Shown: positions 15,646 to 23,913, numbered from the stretch's first letter. The stretch is 47,195 nt of DNA from Chloroflexi bacterium bin125 (GCA_002239025.1 MPNM01000008.1:1-47195); one strand, 5' to 3'. The notes: generated by a model not told the origin, from the sequence alone. Made by a program: numbers and translations.

Positions 15646-18600
15646 CTGAACTCCGTCAGGCCGTCAAGCAGTATCTGGACGCGGTCTCAGCGGTGAACCG
15701 CGTCGGCACGCCGGAGCTTTCCCACTACACCGCCCTCGACAACCTCTTCGACGCCATTGGCGAGCAACTCACGCCCAAAGTGCGCGCCGTTGTCCAATAC
15801 AAGGAATCGAGCAGCGGACAGCCCGACCTTGGGTTCTTTACCTCAGATAACGAGCAACCCGACCGTGGCGTTGTCGAAGTCAAACCGGCCGACCATGACC
15901 TCGATGTGCTGATCGCATCCGATCAGGTTGATGACTACTGGCGGACGCACAAGCTCGTGCTGGTGACCAACCTGCGCGAGTTTGCCTTGGTTGGACAGGA
16001 CAACGACGGCGCCAAACACACGCTTGAGCGCTACAGCCTCTCCGACTCCAACGCAGCCTTCGACGAACTGCTCAAGCATCGAACTCGTGCCGCCAACCGA
16101 CACGGCGTCTCGCTGGGCGAATATCTGCAGCGCGTGATGTCGCACCGCTCGACCATCTCCGAGCCGCGCGACCTCGCACGCTTGCTGGCCTCCTATGCGC
16201 GCGACGCCCTGCAGCGAGTCGAGCATGCGGCGGAGGAAGAGGACTCGCTTGCGACGATTCGCAGCGCGATCGAGCAGGCGCTGGGCATGTCCTTCGAGGG
16301 CGAGGACGGCGGCAAGTTCTTCCGCTCAACCCTGGTGCAGACGCTGTTTTACGGCGTCTTCGCCGCCTGGGTGCTGTGGGCGCGGGCGGGCAAGCCAGGC
16401 CACTTTGGCTGGAAGGACACCGTCTACGAGCTGCGCGCGCCCGTGTTGCGGATGCTCTTCCACCAGATCACCGATCCCGGCCGGCTGGAACGACTCGATC
16501 TGAGCGAAGTGCTCGATTGGACCGAGGCTGCGCTGGAGCGCGTTGACCGCGAGGCCTTCCTCAAGCGCTTTTCGGAGGGCGAGGCGGTGCAGTATTTCTA
16601 CGAGCCGTTCCTTGAAGCGTTCGATCCCGACCTGCGCAAGGACCTTGGCGTCTGGTACACCCCGCGCGAGGTCGTCCGTTACATGGTGGCGCGGGTCGAC
16701 CGCTCGCTGCGCGACGACCTCGGCATTGCCAAGGGGCTCGCCGACGAGAACGTGTACGTGCTCGATCCCTGCTGCGGCACGGGCGCGTTCCTCGTTGAGA
16801 CGCTGCGCCGGATCGCCGAGACGGAACAGGCGTCGGGCGGCGGCGCAGCCTGGGCTGAGTCGGTCCGCCAGGCTGCTTCAACCCGCGTCTTCGGCTTTGA
16901 GATCATGCCCGCGCCGCTGGTCGTCTCGCACCTTGAGATCGGGCTGGCGCTGGAGCAGATGGGCGCGGGACTGGCGCCCGACCAGCGAGCCGGCGTCTTC
17001 CTGACCAACGCGCTGACCGGCTGGGAGCCAACGGAGCAGGCCAAGCTGCCATTCACTGAGCTTGAGGAGGAACGGAAGAGCGCCAACGAGGTTAAGCAGG
17101 AACGCAAGATTCTGGTCGTGCTCGGCAATCCGCCTTACAACGGCTTCCCCGGCGTTTCCGAGGTGGCAGAGGAGCGGAAGCTGACCGACGCCTACCGCAC
17201 AGTCAAGCAGCCTGTCACGGGCCCCGACCTGCCCAAGCCTAAGGGTCAGGGACTGAACGACCTCTACGTGCGCTTCTTCCGCATGGCCGAGCGCCGCATC
17301 GCCGAGAAGACCGGCAAGGGCATCGTCTGCTTCATCAGCAACTATTCATGGCTCGACGGCCTCTCCTTCCCCGGCATGAGACAGCGCTACCTCGACGCCT
17401 TCGACATCATCCGCATCGACAACCTCAACGGAGACAGTCGCCGAACAGGCAAGCTCACACCGGAGGGCGATCCGGATCCGAGCGTGTTCTCGACGAAGGA
17501 CGATCCGGTTGGAATCCAGGTCGGAACGGCCATTGCCACGCTGCTGCGCAAGGAAAAGCACAAGCCGCTGGAGAAGATCGACTGGAGAGAACTGTGGGGC
17601 GTCGGAAAGCTGACGAAGCTGGGCGATACAGCTGAGTCGAAGCCACATGGGCAGTATCAGTCAGTCAGGCCGATGACAGGTCTGGGTCTACCCTTCGGCC
17701 CCGTCGCAGTTAGCGAGCACTGGTTCGAATGGCCGTCGGTTGTGGAACTGTTCCCCGCTCAGTTCCCTGGCGTAAAGACGAATCGGGATCCGTTCTTGGT
17801 GGGCACTGATCTTGAGCCCCTCTCATTCCGCATTCAGCAGTACTTCGACTCCTCAGTGAGTCACGTAGAGATTGCCCGCCGATGGCCATCGGCGTTGAAA
17901 AAGACGAGTTCCATCCCGCAGGATCCACAATCAGCGCGAGAGGTCCGCCAGAAACGGGGAATGAGTGACTCCGGCCTTGTCCGACACGCCTGGCGACCAT
18001 TCGACACACGATGGCTCTATTGGGAGTCAGACATTGGTTTGCTTGCCCGTCCGAGCCCTGAGTATGCACCACATGTCTTCGCGGGGAACGTCACGATCGT
18101 GACGCAACAGAAGCCCCGACGTGAGTGGTCTCCGCCACAAGTCATATCTGTCATAGGCGGTATTGACCTGTTTGACCGCAGCGCAACTTGCATACCCCTC
18201 TACCTCCGAGACGACCAGTTCGGCGAGGAGGTCAACGGCGTCAAGCGCACCGCCAACCTGAGCGAGGTAGCGCAGTCTTACATCGAGTCCATGAACGCCG
18301 CGCCCGAGGACCTCTTCCACCATGTCCTCGCCACGCTGCACGACTCCGCCTTCCGCGAGGCCAACGCCGGCGGTCTGCGCATGGGCTGGCCTCGCATCCC
18401 CCTGCCCGACAGTGCCGACGCCCTGGCCGAGTCCGCAGCCACGGGCCGCCGCCTCGCCCGCCTGCTCGACACCGAGTCCGATGTCACCGACCTCCTCGAC
18501 ACCAGCATCGCCGTCCCCACCACCATCGACGGCCAACCGATGCAACCCAACGACTTCAACCTCACCGCCGGCTGGGGCCACTACGGAGCCAATCAAGCCG

Positions 18601-18857
18601 TCATGCCCGGCCAGGGCAAAGTCGAGCGCCGGGGCGAGATGGTGGATGTCTATCTGAACGATCGGGCCTACTGGAAGGATGTGCCGATCGAGGTGTGGGA
18701 GTATCGGTTGGGCGGGTATCAGGTGTTGAAGAAGTGGCTGTCGTATCGGGAGTCGAAGGTGCTGGGGAGGGGGTTGGCGGTGTCGGAGGTGGCCTGGTTC
18801 TCGGAGGTGGCTCGTCGGATTCAGGTGGTCCTGCAAGTCTCGGAGGTGAATGAGTGA
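15642..18857 (+). CDS. Single-chain restriction-modification enzyme (type ISP-like nuclease + N6-adenine methylase, no helicase)
   Basis: A 1071-residue protein. The N-terminus has a PD-(D/E)xK nuclease pattern: P61-D62 then E79-V80-K81. A helical linker to about residue 300 follows, then an N6-adenine DNA methyltransferase with motif I DPCCGTGAFL at 375-384 and motif IV NPPY at 496-499. The part from about 700 to 960 (KTNRDPFLVGTDLEPL, 'LVRHAWRPFDTRWLYWE', 'PRREWSPPQVISVIGG') matches the C-terminal target-recognition domain of type ISP enzymes. Known ISP enzymes such as LlaBIII are ~1600 residues with a superfamily-2 helicase between nuclease and methylase; no Walker or DEAD-type box is present here. 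The GTG start overlaps the PanE stop (GTGA), and its own stop overlaps the next start likewise. Confidence 0.85.
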   Translation: MTELRQAVKQYLDAVSAVNRVGTPELSHYTALDNLFDAIGEQLTPKVRAVVQYKESSSGQPDLGFFTSDNEQPDRGVVEVKPADHDLDVLIASDQVDDYWRTHKLVLVTNLREFALVGQDNDGAKHTLERYSLSDSNAAFDELLKHRTRAANRHGVSLGEYLQRVMSHRSTISEPRDLARLLASYARDALQRVEHAAEEEDSLATIRSAIEQALGMSFEGEDGGKFFRSTLVQTLFYGVFAAWVLWARAGKPGHFGWKDTVYELRAPVLRMLFHQITDPGRLERLDLSEVLDWTEAALERVDREAFLKRFSEGEAVQYFYEPFLEAFDPDLRKDLGVWYTPREVVRYMVARVDRSLRDDLGIAKGLADENVYVLDPCCGTGAFLVETLRRIAETEQASGGGAAWAESVRQAASTRVFGFEIMPAPLVVSHLEIGLALEQMGAGLAPDQRAGVFLTNALTGWEPTEQAKLPFTELEEERKSANEVKQERKILVVLGNPPYNGFPGVSEVAEERKLTDAYRTVKQPVTGPDLPKPKGQGLNDLYVRFFRMAERRIAEKTGKGIVCFISNYSWLDGLSFPGMRQRYLDAFDIIRIDNLNGDSRRTGKLTPEGDPDPSVFSTKDDPVGIQVGTAIATLLRKEKHKPLEKIDWRELWGVGKLTKLGDTAESKPHGQYQSVRPMTGLGLPFGPVAVSEHWFEWPSVVELFPAQFPGVKTNRDPFLVGTDLEPLSFRIQQYFDSSVSHVEIARRWPSALKKTSSIPQDPQSAREVRQKRGMSDSGLVRHAWRPFDTRWLYWESDIGLLARPSPEYAPHVFAGNVTIVTQQKPRREWSPPQVISVIGGIDLFDRSATCIPLYLRDDQFGEEVNGVKRTANLSEVAQSYIESMNAAPEDLFHHVLATLHDSAFREANAGGLRMGWPRIPLPDSADALAESAATGRRLARLLDTESDVTDLLDTSIAVPTTIDGQPMQPNDFNLTAGWGHYGANQAVMPGQGKVERRGEMVDVYLNDRAYWKDVPIEVWEYRLGGYQVLKKWLSYRESKVLGRGLAVSEVAWFSEVARRIQVVLQVSEVNE

Positions 18858-19843
18858 AGGGTTTCATGGGCTCCGGGACAATGTGGTTCTTGGTGATCGT
18901 CGCAGCTATCGTCCTTACCGGCGTTCTGCTGTCGTGGGAGTTTTGGGACGAGTTAGCCGCGACCGAGAGCGGCGAGGAGAGTCTCAGTACGACGATCCGA
19001 AACATGGTCCTAATAGTTGGAGCAGGATTGGCCCTCCTGCTCGCAGTTTGGAGGGGATGGGTCGCCGAGCAACAAGTTAGAGCGTCGCAGGAAAGCGTTG
19101 ATGCGGCACGTAACAGCGTTGATGCGGCCCAAGAGGCTCTCGCAACCCAGCGATTCCAATCGGCGGCGCAGATGCTCGGGCATGATCTGAGCGCCGTGCG
19201 TTTGGGTGCCATTCATACTCTTGCCCAAATCTCGCGAGAAAACCGCGGACGCTACTACGTGGAAACTGCTAGATTGCTCGCATCCTTTGTTCGACAGCCA
19301 CGGACCGGCGAGCAGACAGACACAACCCACGTCCCTCGCGGAAAGGGCCGCAGTGTGCGTGAGGACGTCAGCGCGGCCCTTGACTACATCGGTTCAAGGT
19401 CGCCGGAAGACATCGGCTTTGAGATGGAACAGGGCTTCACGATCGATTTGCATGGTAAGAATTTCGAACGCTGGGATCTTGGCGGACTGAACCTTGCACG
19501 CGTTTCCCTGGAAGGATCATCCTTTCACAGAGCGAACCTCAAAAGTGTAGACCTCACAGGGGCAGATATATCCGATTGTTCGTTTTGTGGAGCGTTTTTC
19601 GGAGGCGCAGTAATGAAGAGCGCGAAGCTCTCAAATGCTAACTTCACTAGGTGGTACATAGAACGCAACGGTGGGTACTCAGAATGGTCCGATATCGATA
19701 GGGGACCGGGATCAGTCGTGGGATTGGTGCAAGCCCAGCTGGATGAAGCATCTCAGGACGAGGAGAATCCGCCAAGACTCCGAGACGTGCAAGATGCTGA
19801 GACTGGCAAGCAGCTAACTTGGCATGGAATGCCGGCTAAGTAA
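18854..19843 (+). CDS. Membrane-anchored pentapeptide-repeat protein coupled to the RM enzyme
   Basis: A 329-residue protein. Two N-terminal transmembrane helices (FLVIVAAIVLTGVLLSW near 12-28; MVLIVGAGLALLLAVW near 52-67) are followed by a coiled-coil-like helix (EQQVRASQESVDAARNSVDA), a helical region with 'RLGAIHTLAQISRENRG', and a pentapeptide-repeat stretch at about 198-265 (DLGGLNLARVSLEGSSFHRA, NLKSVDLTGADISDCSF). The cytoplasmic part would be a right-handed beta helix. It starts with GTG overlapping the RM stop by 4 nt (GTGA), so it is translationally coupled to it. Similar membrane-pentapeptide proteins are widespread but uncharacterised. An accessory defence or membrane-sensing role is inference. 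Its 3' end overlaps the convergent higA copy by 30 bp. Confidence 0.75.
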   Translation: MKGFMGSGTMWFLVIVAAIVLTGVLLSWEFWDELAATESGEESLSTTIRNMVLIVGAGLALLLAVWRGWVAEQQVRASQESVDAARNSVDAAQEALATQRFQSAAQMLGHDLSAVRLGAIHTLAQISRENRGRYYVETARLLASFVRQPRTGEQTDTTHVPRGKGRSVREDVSAALDYIGSRSPEDIGFEMEQGFTIDLHGKNFERWDLGGLNLARVSLEGSSFHRANLKSVDLTGADISDCSFCGAFFGGAVMKSAKLSNANFTRWYIERNGGYSEWSDIDRGPGSVVGLVQAQLDEASQDEENPPRLRDVQDAETGKQLTWHGMPAK

Positions 19844-20149
19844 GAGTGTATGGGGTCGATACTGCCAGGCCACGCGTTCGATCCGTTTGATGTCACACGT
19901 TGCGTTGCGGGCAAGTTCCAGATCGTGTGTCGTCTGCAAGCGCAACCAGGCTTCGGCTGTCCCATCAAAGGCCTGCTGCAGGTGCACCGCGAGATCGGCG
20001 GTGATCCGCTCACGCCCGTTGCACAGGGCCGACAAGTACTCCTCGTCCACTTTGAGGTGGGCCGCGGCGGCGGCGATCGAGAGGTCGAATGGCTCGAAGC
20101 ACAGCACGAGCACCGTTTCGCCTGGACGCGACGGATTCTTCATCGGCAT
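19814..20149 (-). CDS. higA: HigA-family antitoxin, third and most diverged tandem copy
   Basis: A 111-residue HTH-XRE antitoxin of the HigA type. It begins MPMKNPSRPGETV, has an HTH around 'AAAAHLKVDEEYLSALCNGR' and the family segment ITADLAVHLQQAFDGTAEAW. It starts 2 bp after the second copy's stop. Compared with the other two copies it has diverged most (VLVLCFEPFDLS replaces the usual REDCIEALGLT), and the stop codon after IERVA is lost, adding a ~16-residue foreign tail read into the end of the convergent pentapeptide gene. It may be decaying or have a changed role. Confidence 0.75.
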   Translation of the reverse strand: MPMKNPSRPGETVLVLCFEPFDLSIAAAAAHLKVDEEYLSALCNGRERITADLAVHLQQAFDGTAEAWLRLQTTHDLELARNATCDIKRIERVAWQYRPHTLLLSRHSMPS

Positions 20150-20151
20150 GG

Positions 20152-20436
20152 TCAGGCGGCGCGTTCGATTCGCTTGATTTCGCAGGCCGTCTTCCGGGCC
20201 TGGGCGAGGTCGTAGGCGGCCTGCATGCCAAGCCAGGCGTGGGCGGTGCTGCCGAAGGCCATTTCGAACCGAATTGCCATATCGGCGGTGATTGGAGCGC
20301 GGCGCTCGCAGATTGCAGTGAGAGCGTCCTCCTCCACTTGCAGATGCGCGGCGGCTTTCCCGATGGTCAGGTTCAGTGCCTCGATGCAGTCCCGCAGGAC
20401 AATGCGACCGGGATGCGACGGGTTCTTCATCGGCAT
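20152..20436 (-). CDS. higA: HigA-family antitoxin, second tandem copy
   Basis: A 94-residue HTH-XRE antitoxin (MPMKNPSHPGRIVLRDC, HTH in 'IGKAAAHLQVEEDALTAICE', then ITADMAIRFEMAFGSTAHAW). It is about 70% identical by eye to the first copy, with the same length and the same KRIERAA ending. The start at 20436 lies 2 bp after the first copy's stop (TGA-CG-ATG), so translation is probably re-initiated. The frame is open upstream to 20523, but that part lies inside the first copy in another frame and is not real. Unit period to the neighbouring copy is 287 bp. Confidence 0.85.
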   Translation of the reverse strand: MPMKNPSHPGRIVLRDCIEALNLTIGKAAAHLQVEEDALTAICERRAPITADMAIRFEMAFGSTAHAWLGMQAAYDLAQARKTACEIKRIERAA

Positions 20437-20438
20437 CG

Positions 20439-20723
20439 TCAGGCGGCGCGTTCGATCCGCTTGATGTCGCAGGCCGTCTTTCGAGCCTTGGCGAGGTCGT
20501 AGGTGTTCTGCAGGCGGAGCCATGTGTCGGCAGTGCTTCCGAAGGCTTGTTCGAACCGGATGGCGAGGTCGGCCGTGATGGGTGCCTCACAGGCACACAC
20601 GGCCGCCAGCGCTGACTCCTCGATCTGCAGATGTGCTGCAGCCTTGGCGATGGTCAGGCCCAGGGCCTCAATGCAGTCTTCTCGAACTGTCTCACCCGGG
20701 TGGTGCGGATTACTGCGCGACAT
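20439..20723 (-). CDS. higA: HigA-family antitoxin, first copy next to the toxin
   Basis: A 94-residue XRE-type antitoxin (MSRSNPHHPGETVREDC, HTH in 'IAKAAAHLQIEESALAAVC', then ITADLAIRFEQAFGSTADTW). It would bind and neutralise the HigB toxin and repress the operon through the HTH. It starts 22 bp after the higB stop with AGGAG upstream; toxin-first order is normal for higBA. HPGE near the N-terminus and the FGST.. segment are the hallmarks of the family. It is the best-conserved of the three and is likely the functional partner. Confidence 0.88.
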   Translation of the reverse strand: MSRSNPHHPGETVREDCIEALGLTIAKAAAHLQIEESALAAVCACEAPITADLAIRFEQAFGSTADTWLRLQNTYDLAKARKTACDIKRIERAA

Positions 20724-20745
20724 CTGCAGAACTGCTCCTCGGTGG

Positions 20746-21024
20746 CTAATGGTAGTCGAGCATATCGACATCGGTCGCGTGACCAGCCTCGAAACGGAAG
20801 ATGATCCGGTGATTCCTGGACACGTCAACGGCCCAGAATCCTGACCGCTGACCCTTCAACGGATGCAACCGCCAGCCTGGCACGTCCATTGCACGTTCCT
20901 CGCTCGAGGCATCCAACTGCTCCAGGATGCGTTCGATTCGCCGTCGATGCGCAGGTGGAACAAGCCGAGGGTCGTTGCGCTTGTGCAAGAGCCGCAAACC
21001 ACGATGTCTGATGCGTTGGATCAC
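20746..21024 (-). CDS. higB: HigB/RelE-like toxin
   Basis: A 92-residue toxin of the RelE/ParE superfamily, HigB (GraT-like) branch, a ribosome-dependent mRNA endonuclease. Signature: 'RGLRLLHKRNDPRLVPPAHR' at the start, 'WRLHPLKGQRSGFWAVDVS' in the middle, NHRIIFRFE and the terminal DMLDYH. The start is a GTG at 21024 that overlaps the stop of the DNA glycosylase gene by 4 nt (GTGA). The toxin is thus read from the glycosylase transcript as well as any own promoter. Three antitoxin copies follow. No disabling change is seen. Confidence 0.88.
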   Translation of the reverse strand: MIQRIRHRGLRLLHKRNDPRLVPPAHRRRIERILEQLDASSEERAMDVPGWRLHPLKGQRSGFWAVDVSRNHRIIFRFEAGHATDVDMLDYH

Positions 21025-21551
21025 CGAGCAATCGTAGGCACGTCTCTATTCCGTGACAACGCGGAACACCACTCGTTCTTTGCGGCAAACCTTGACTCTT
21101 CGGTGTTCCAATGGAGAGGCCTCGGACTGGTGCTCGGTAGTGCGATCAAATCCGCTTCCAGACCCGGGAACGCTCGCCGGAACTCTCTCAACCTCCTGCC
21201 GTTCAGGAGGATTGGGAACGGTCCCCTGGACTCCAGTAGAACCCCGATTCCATTCGGCACGGCATCACGAATCTTGTCGTCTCCCGACCCTTCGCGACGC
21301 ACTTGCTCGTACAGATCCCAGATCGCGATGTTCCTGGCTCGAACCTGTTCGACTCGCTCCTCGTATGGCGCGGTGGTGTCTTCGACGATTCCGCAGTGTT
21401 GCAGCACTCGCCAGAACCAGTTCTGAGGGTGGTTGTAGTATTGCTGGCTCTCTAGCGACTTCACGCTGGGGAAGGAGCCGAGGATCAGAGCTCGGATTGG
21501 GCCGTCGGGCAGGATTGGAGGGAGGCCCTGGAGGAGGTCGTTGCTCGGCAT
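21021..21551 (-). CDS. DNA glycosylase of the hypoxanthine/uracil (UDG superfamily, family 6-like) type
   Basis: A 176-residue base-excision-repair glycosylase. 'LILGSFPSVKSLESQQYYNH' at residues 23-42 and PQNWFWRVL after it match the DNA-deoxyinosine glycosylase (HDG, UDG family 6) signature, with Asn in the catalytic region. 'ALPSTSPRPLHW' near residue 137 is the C-terminal DNA-intercalation motif. It would remove hypoxanthine (deaminated adenine) or uracil from DNA. The ATG at 21551 lies right beside a dispersed repeat and has no strong ribosome site. The stop overlaps the higB start, an unusual pairing of repair enzyme and toxin. Confidence 0.85.
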   Translation of the reverse strand: MPSNDLLQGLPPILPDGPIRALILGSFPSVKSLESQQYYNHPQNWFWRVLQHCGIVEDTTAPYEERVEQVRARNIAIWDLYEQVRREGSGDDKIRDAVPNGIGVLLESRGPFPILLNGRRLREFRRAFPGLEADLIALPSTSPRPLHWNTEESRFAAKNEWCSALSRNRDVPTIAR

Positions 21552-21557
21552 GGGAGG

Positions 21558-21600
21558 GACCCCCCTCTGCCTTCGGCATCTCCCCCCCGAGGGAGGAGCA
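21558..21600. repeat. Dispersed GC-rich palindromic repeat, family A
   Basis: CCCCCTCTGCCTTCGGCATC then TCCCCCCCGAGGGAGGAG, an inverted copy of the unit seen at 4865. It lies immediately upstream of the glycosylase start codon and downstream of the CoA-transferase stop, so it is within the 5' leader of the glycosylase message. Confidence 0.7.
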
Positions 21601-21682
21601 GGCCCTCACCCTAACTCTCTCCCTCGGGGAGAGGGGATCAGAAACTCCCTCTCCCCCTGGGAGAGGGCTGGGGTGAGGGTTC
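21601..21682. repeat. Dispersed palindromic repeat, family B (CCCTCACCCTAAC...GGGGTGAGGGT)
   Basis: The outer arms CCCTCACCCTAACTCTCTCC and GGGCTGGGGTGAGGG form an inverted repeat, and an inner arm set CTCTCCCCCTGGGAGAG adds a second hairpin. The same element recurs at 25822-25951 and at no other place I saw. Its end lies 3 bp from the CoA-transferase stop. Confidence 0.75.
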
Positions 21683-21685
21683 CCG

Positions 21686-22918
21686 CTACTTGGCCGGGAA
21701 GACGGGTTCGCCTCCGATGATGCCGGCGGCTTCCATTTCTTGCATGTCTCCGGCGCTGAGGCCGAGGTCGTCGCTGAGGACTTCGTTGGTGTGCTCACCG
21801 AGCAATGGAGCTCGGATGATCGGCACGTCGCTCTTCGACATCCTTGGCGCCCAACCGAGCAGGCGGATGGTGCCGTGAGCCGGGTGCTCGAGTTCGTGGA
21901 CGAAGCCTCGCTCTTCGAAGTGCGGGTTGTGGAACAGGTCGTAGGTGTCGAGCACCGCCGAGCAGGGCACGCCCGTTGCTCCGAGCTCTTCCATCACTTC
22001 CCACTTGGTCCGCGTCCTGGTCCACTTCGAGACCTCTTCGTACAGCTCCTGGCCGTTCTCATTGCGCTTCCACATGTCCTCGAAACGCGGGTCAACGAGC
22101 AGCTCGGGCCGGTCAATCGCGGCGCAGAGCGTGTCCCACATGCGGCTGGTTACGACCATGATGTAGACCCAGTCGTTGTTGCCGCCGCGCTCCTCGCTCT
22201 CGGGCGTCGACTTGCACGGGTAGAGGTTGGTCGGCGCGCCGGCGGCGTTGCCGTTGCGCGGCGCGACTTTTTCGCCCCACTGCGAGTAGGCGATGCGGGT
22301 GCGCATGAAGTAGGTCATCGCCTCCTGCATCGTGATCTCGATGAACTGACCCTCGCCGGTTCGCTGGCGCTGGACGTAGGCGGCTGTGATCGCGAGCGCC
22401 AGCTCTGTGCCGGTGCCGGAGTCGCCGACGGTGGAGCCGGGCATCATCGGCGGACCATCCTTCTCGCCGGTCACCGAGAACGCGCCGGCGGCCGCCTGCG
22501 CGACCATGTCGTAGCACTTGAAGTCCTGCCACGGACCGGAGAGACCGAAGCCCTTCAGCCGGCCGTAAATCAGCGCCGGGTTGATTTCCTTCATCACGTC
22601 ATACGTGAGGTTGAGCCGCTCCATCACGCCGGGGCCGTAGTTCTCGACGAAGACGTCGTAGTGGGGCAGCATCTCGAGCAGCAGCTCGCGACCCTTGGGG
22701 TCCTGCAGGTTGATCGTGACCGAGCGCTTGTTGGAGTTCCAGTTGATGAAATAAGGCGAGTTCAGCGTGCCTGTGCGGACGCCGCGTCCGGGGTCGCCGA
22801 CGCCGGGCTGCTCGACCTTCACGACGTCCGCTCCCAGCCAGGCGAGCGCCTGCGTGCAGGACGTGCCCGCCTCGTACTGGGTCATATCCAGGATCCGCAT
22901 TCCATCAAGAGCGGGCAT
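21686..22918 (-). CDS. CaiB/BaiF-type (family III) CoA-transferase
   Basis: A 410-residue family III CoA-transferase, which moves CoA between carboxylic acids through an aspartyl-CoA anhydride. It starts MPALDGMRILDMTQYEAGTS; the pattern 'ADVVKVEQPGVGDPGR' binds CoA, and the segment VGDSGTG places the catalytic Asp at residue 166. 'KGFGLSGPW' and 'GAFSVTGEKDGPP' are family blocks. GGAGGAGG lies just before the ATG at 22918; an in-frame ATG at 22969 has no such site. A close paralogue is at 27885-29096 across the ABC transporter genes. Likely activates an organic acid for degradation; the substrate is not deducible. Confidence 0.92.
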   Translation of the reverse strand: MPALDGMRILDMTQYEAGTSCTQALAWLGADVVKVEQPGVGDPGRGVRTGTLNSPYFINWNSNKRSVTINLQDPKGRELLLEMLPHYDVFVENYGPGVMERLNLTYDVMKEINPALIYGRLKGFGLSGPWQDFKCYDMVAQAAAGAFSVTGEKDGPPMMPGSTVGDSGTGTELALAITAAYVQRQRTGEGQFIEITMQEAMTYFMRTRIAYSQWGEKVAPRNGNAAGAPTNLYPCKSTPESEERGGNNDWVYIMVVTSRMWDTLCAAIDRPELLVDPRFEDMWKRNENGQELYEEVSKWTRTRTKWEVMEELGATGVPCSAVLDTYDLFHNPHFEERGFVHELEHPAHGTIRLLGWAPRMSKSDVPIIRAPLLGEHTNEVLSDDLGLSAGDMQEMEAAGIIGGEPVFPAK

Positions 22919-23002
22919 GGTCAAGTCCTCCTCCAGCGCGGCGCCGAGCAAGAGCCGTCGCATCCGCATTGCGATCCATGATAGGGAACGGTCAAGCCGG
23001 TC

Positions 23003-23689
23003 TCAGTCCTTGAGCCGGCGCAATTCGTCTTGCAGCGCGCGCACCTGGGCCTCCGCCGCCAAGCGGCCTTCGCGCTCGGCGTCGAAGGTGGGGATGTGCT
23101 TGTTGGTGCCGGGATCGATCCAGTGCAGGTCGCCGTGGTCCCAACGGAGGATGAGGTTGAGCACATCGCTCCGCCCTTGCACGACGTCTGGTGAGAGTTC
23201 CTCGATCTGCAGCGGCTTGTAGCGATCGCCGACTAAGCGGTCGCCGGCGAGTCGGGCGCCGTGCAACTCGCCGGTGTGGTCGAAGCGCCAGTACTCGGGG
23301 ATGCCGAACTCGGCATAGTCGCGGCGCTTGTCGATGATGTCGATCGTCGCCGTGCTGCGCGAGGCAACTTCGAGGACGAAGTCGGGCGGTTTGCCCTGGT
23401 CGGAGATGACGTAGCCGTTCTGATCGTCGTAGAGCTCAGGGTCGACATCGAAGGCGATCATCAGGTCGGGAACGCGGTAAGAGGGGTGACCGAGATAAGG
23501 AACAATCCACTTTTCGGCCTTCACCAACGTGGACTCCGGGCGGCCGAAGTGCCGGTTGAGATGCAAAGGAGAGCCGGGCTCATACACGTAGTCAAAGGAG
23601 GTCAAGTCGTCCCACTCCCGCTCAGGAGGGTCGGGCAACCGGAACGGGCGAGTAGTCCGGCTTTGGGATGAGGCATTGGCGGTTGACAT
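23003..23689 (-). CDS. Uma2-family (DUF820) PD-(D/E)xK nuclease-like protein
   Basis: A 228-residue protein of the Uma2/DUF820 family, a restriction-endonuclease-like fold abundant in Chloroflexi and cyanobacteria, biological role unknown. 'YRVPDLMIAF' supplies the Asp, 'DFVLEVASRST' the Glu, and 'KRRDYAEFGIPEYWRFD' is the characteristic segment. The last ~25 residues (EREGRLAAEAQVRALQDELR) form a coiled coil. I chose the ATG at 23689 (MSTANASS); the upstream frame to 23764 is Arg/Cys-rich and unconvincing. No strong ribosome site. It lies 84 bp upstream of the CoA-transferase on the same strand. Confidence 0.85.
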   Translation of the reverse strand: MSTANASSQSRTTRPFRLPDPPEREWDDLTSFDYVYEPGSPLHLNRHFGRPESTLVKAEKWIVPYLGHPSYRVPDLMIAFDVDPELYDDQNGYVISDQGKPPDFVLEVASRSTATIDIIDKRRDYAEFGIPEYWRFDHTGELHGARLAGDRLVGDRYKPLQIEELSPDVVQGRSDVLNLILRWDHGDLHWIDPGTNKHIPTFDAEREGRLAAEAQVRALQDELRRLKD

Positions 23690-23913
23690 GTCGTATCGGT
23701 TTCTGAGGCAATCGTAGCGGCTGCCGATAGTTGATTCGGCTGATGGCCGGGCGAATTCTTGCATCCTCGGTTCGGGCGCTGAGCGCGGGAGGGGACGTCT
23801 GTCGTTGGTTCGGGGACGCGAAGCTTGACAAATGGTGAGGGGGAGGGCGAAATTATATCACGAAACGCCGTTTGCTGCAAGGATTGGTCGACGGCACAAG
23901 ATGGAGTGCTCTC

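Noticed and set aside
19814-20596. A single 260-codon reverse frame across the higA copies
   Set aside because: Its first half runs through copies 1 and 2 in a wrong frame; only the part from 20149 is HigA-like.
23825-23859. TTGACA ... TATATC as a promoter for the lipoprotein gene
   Set aside because: The spacer is 23 bp, too long for a sigma-70 promoter.
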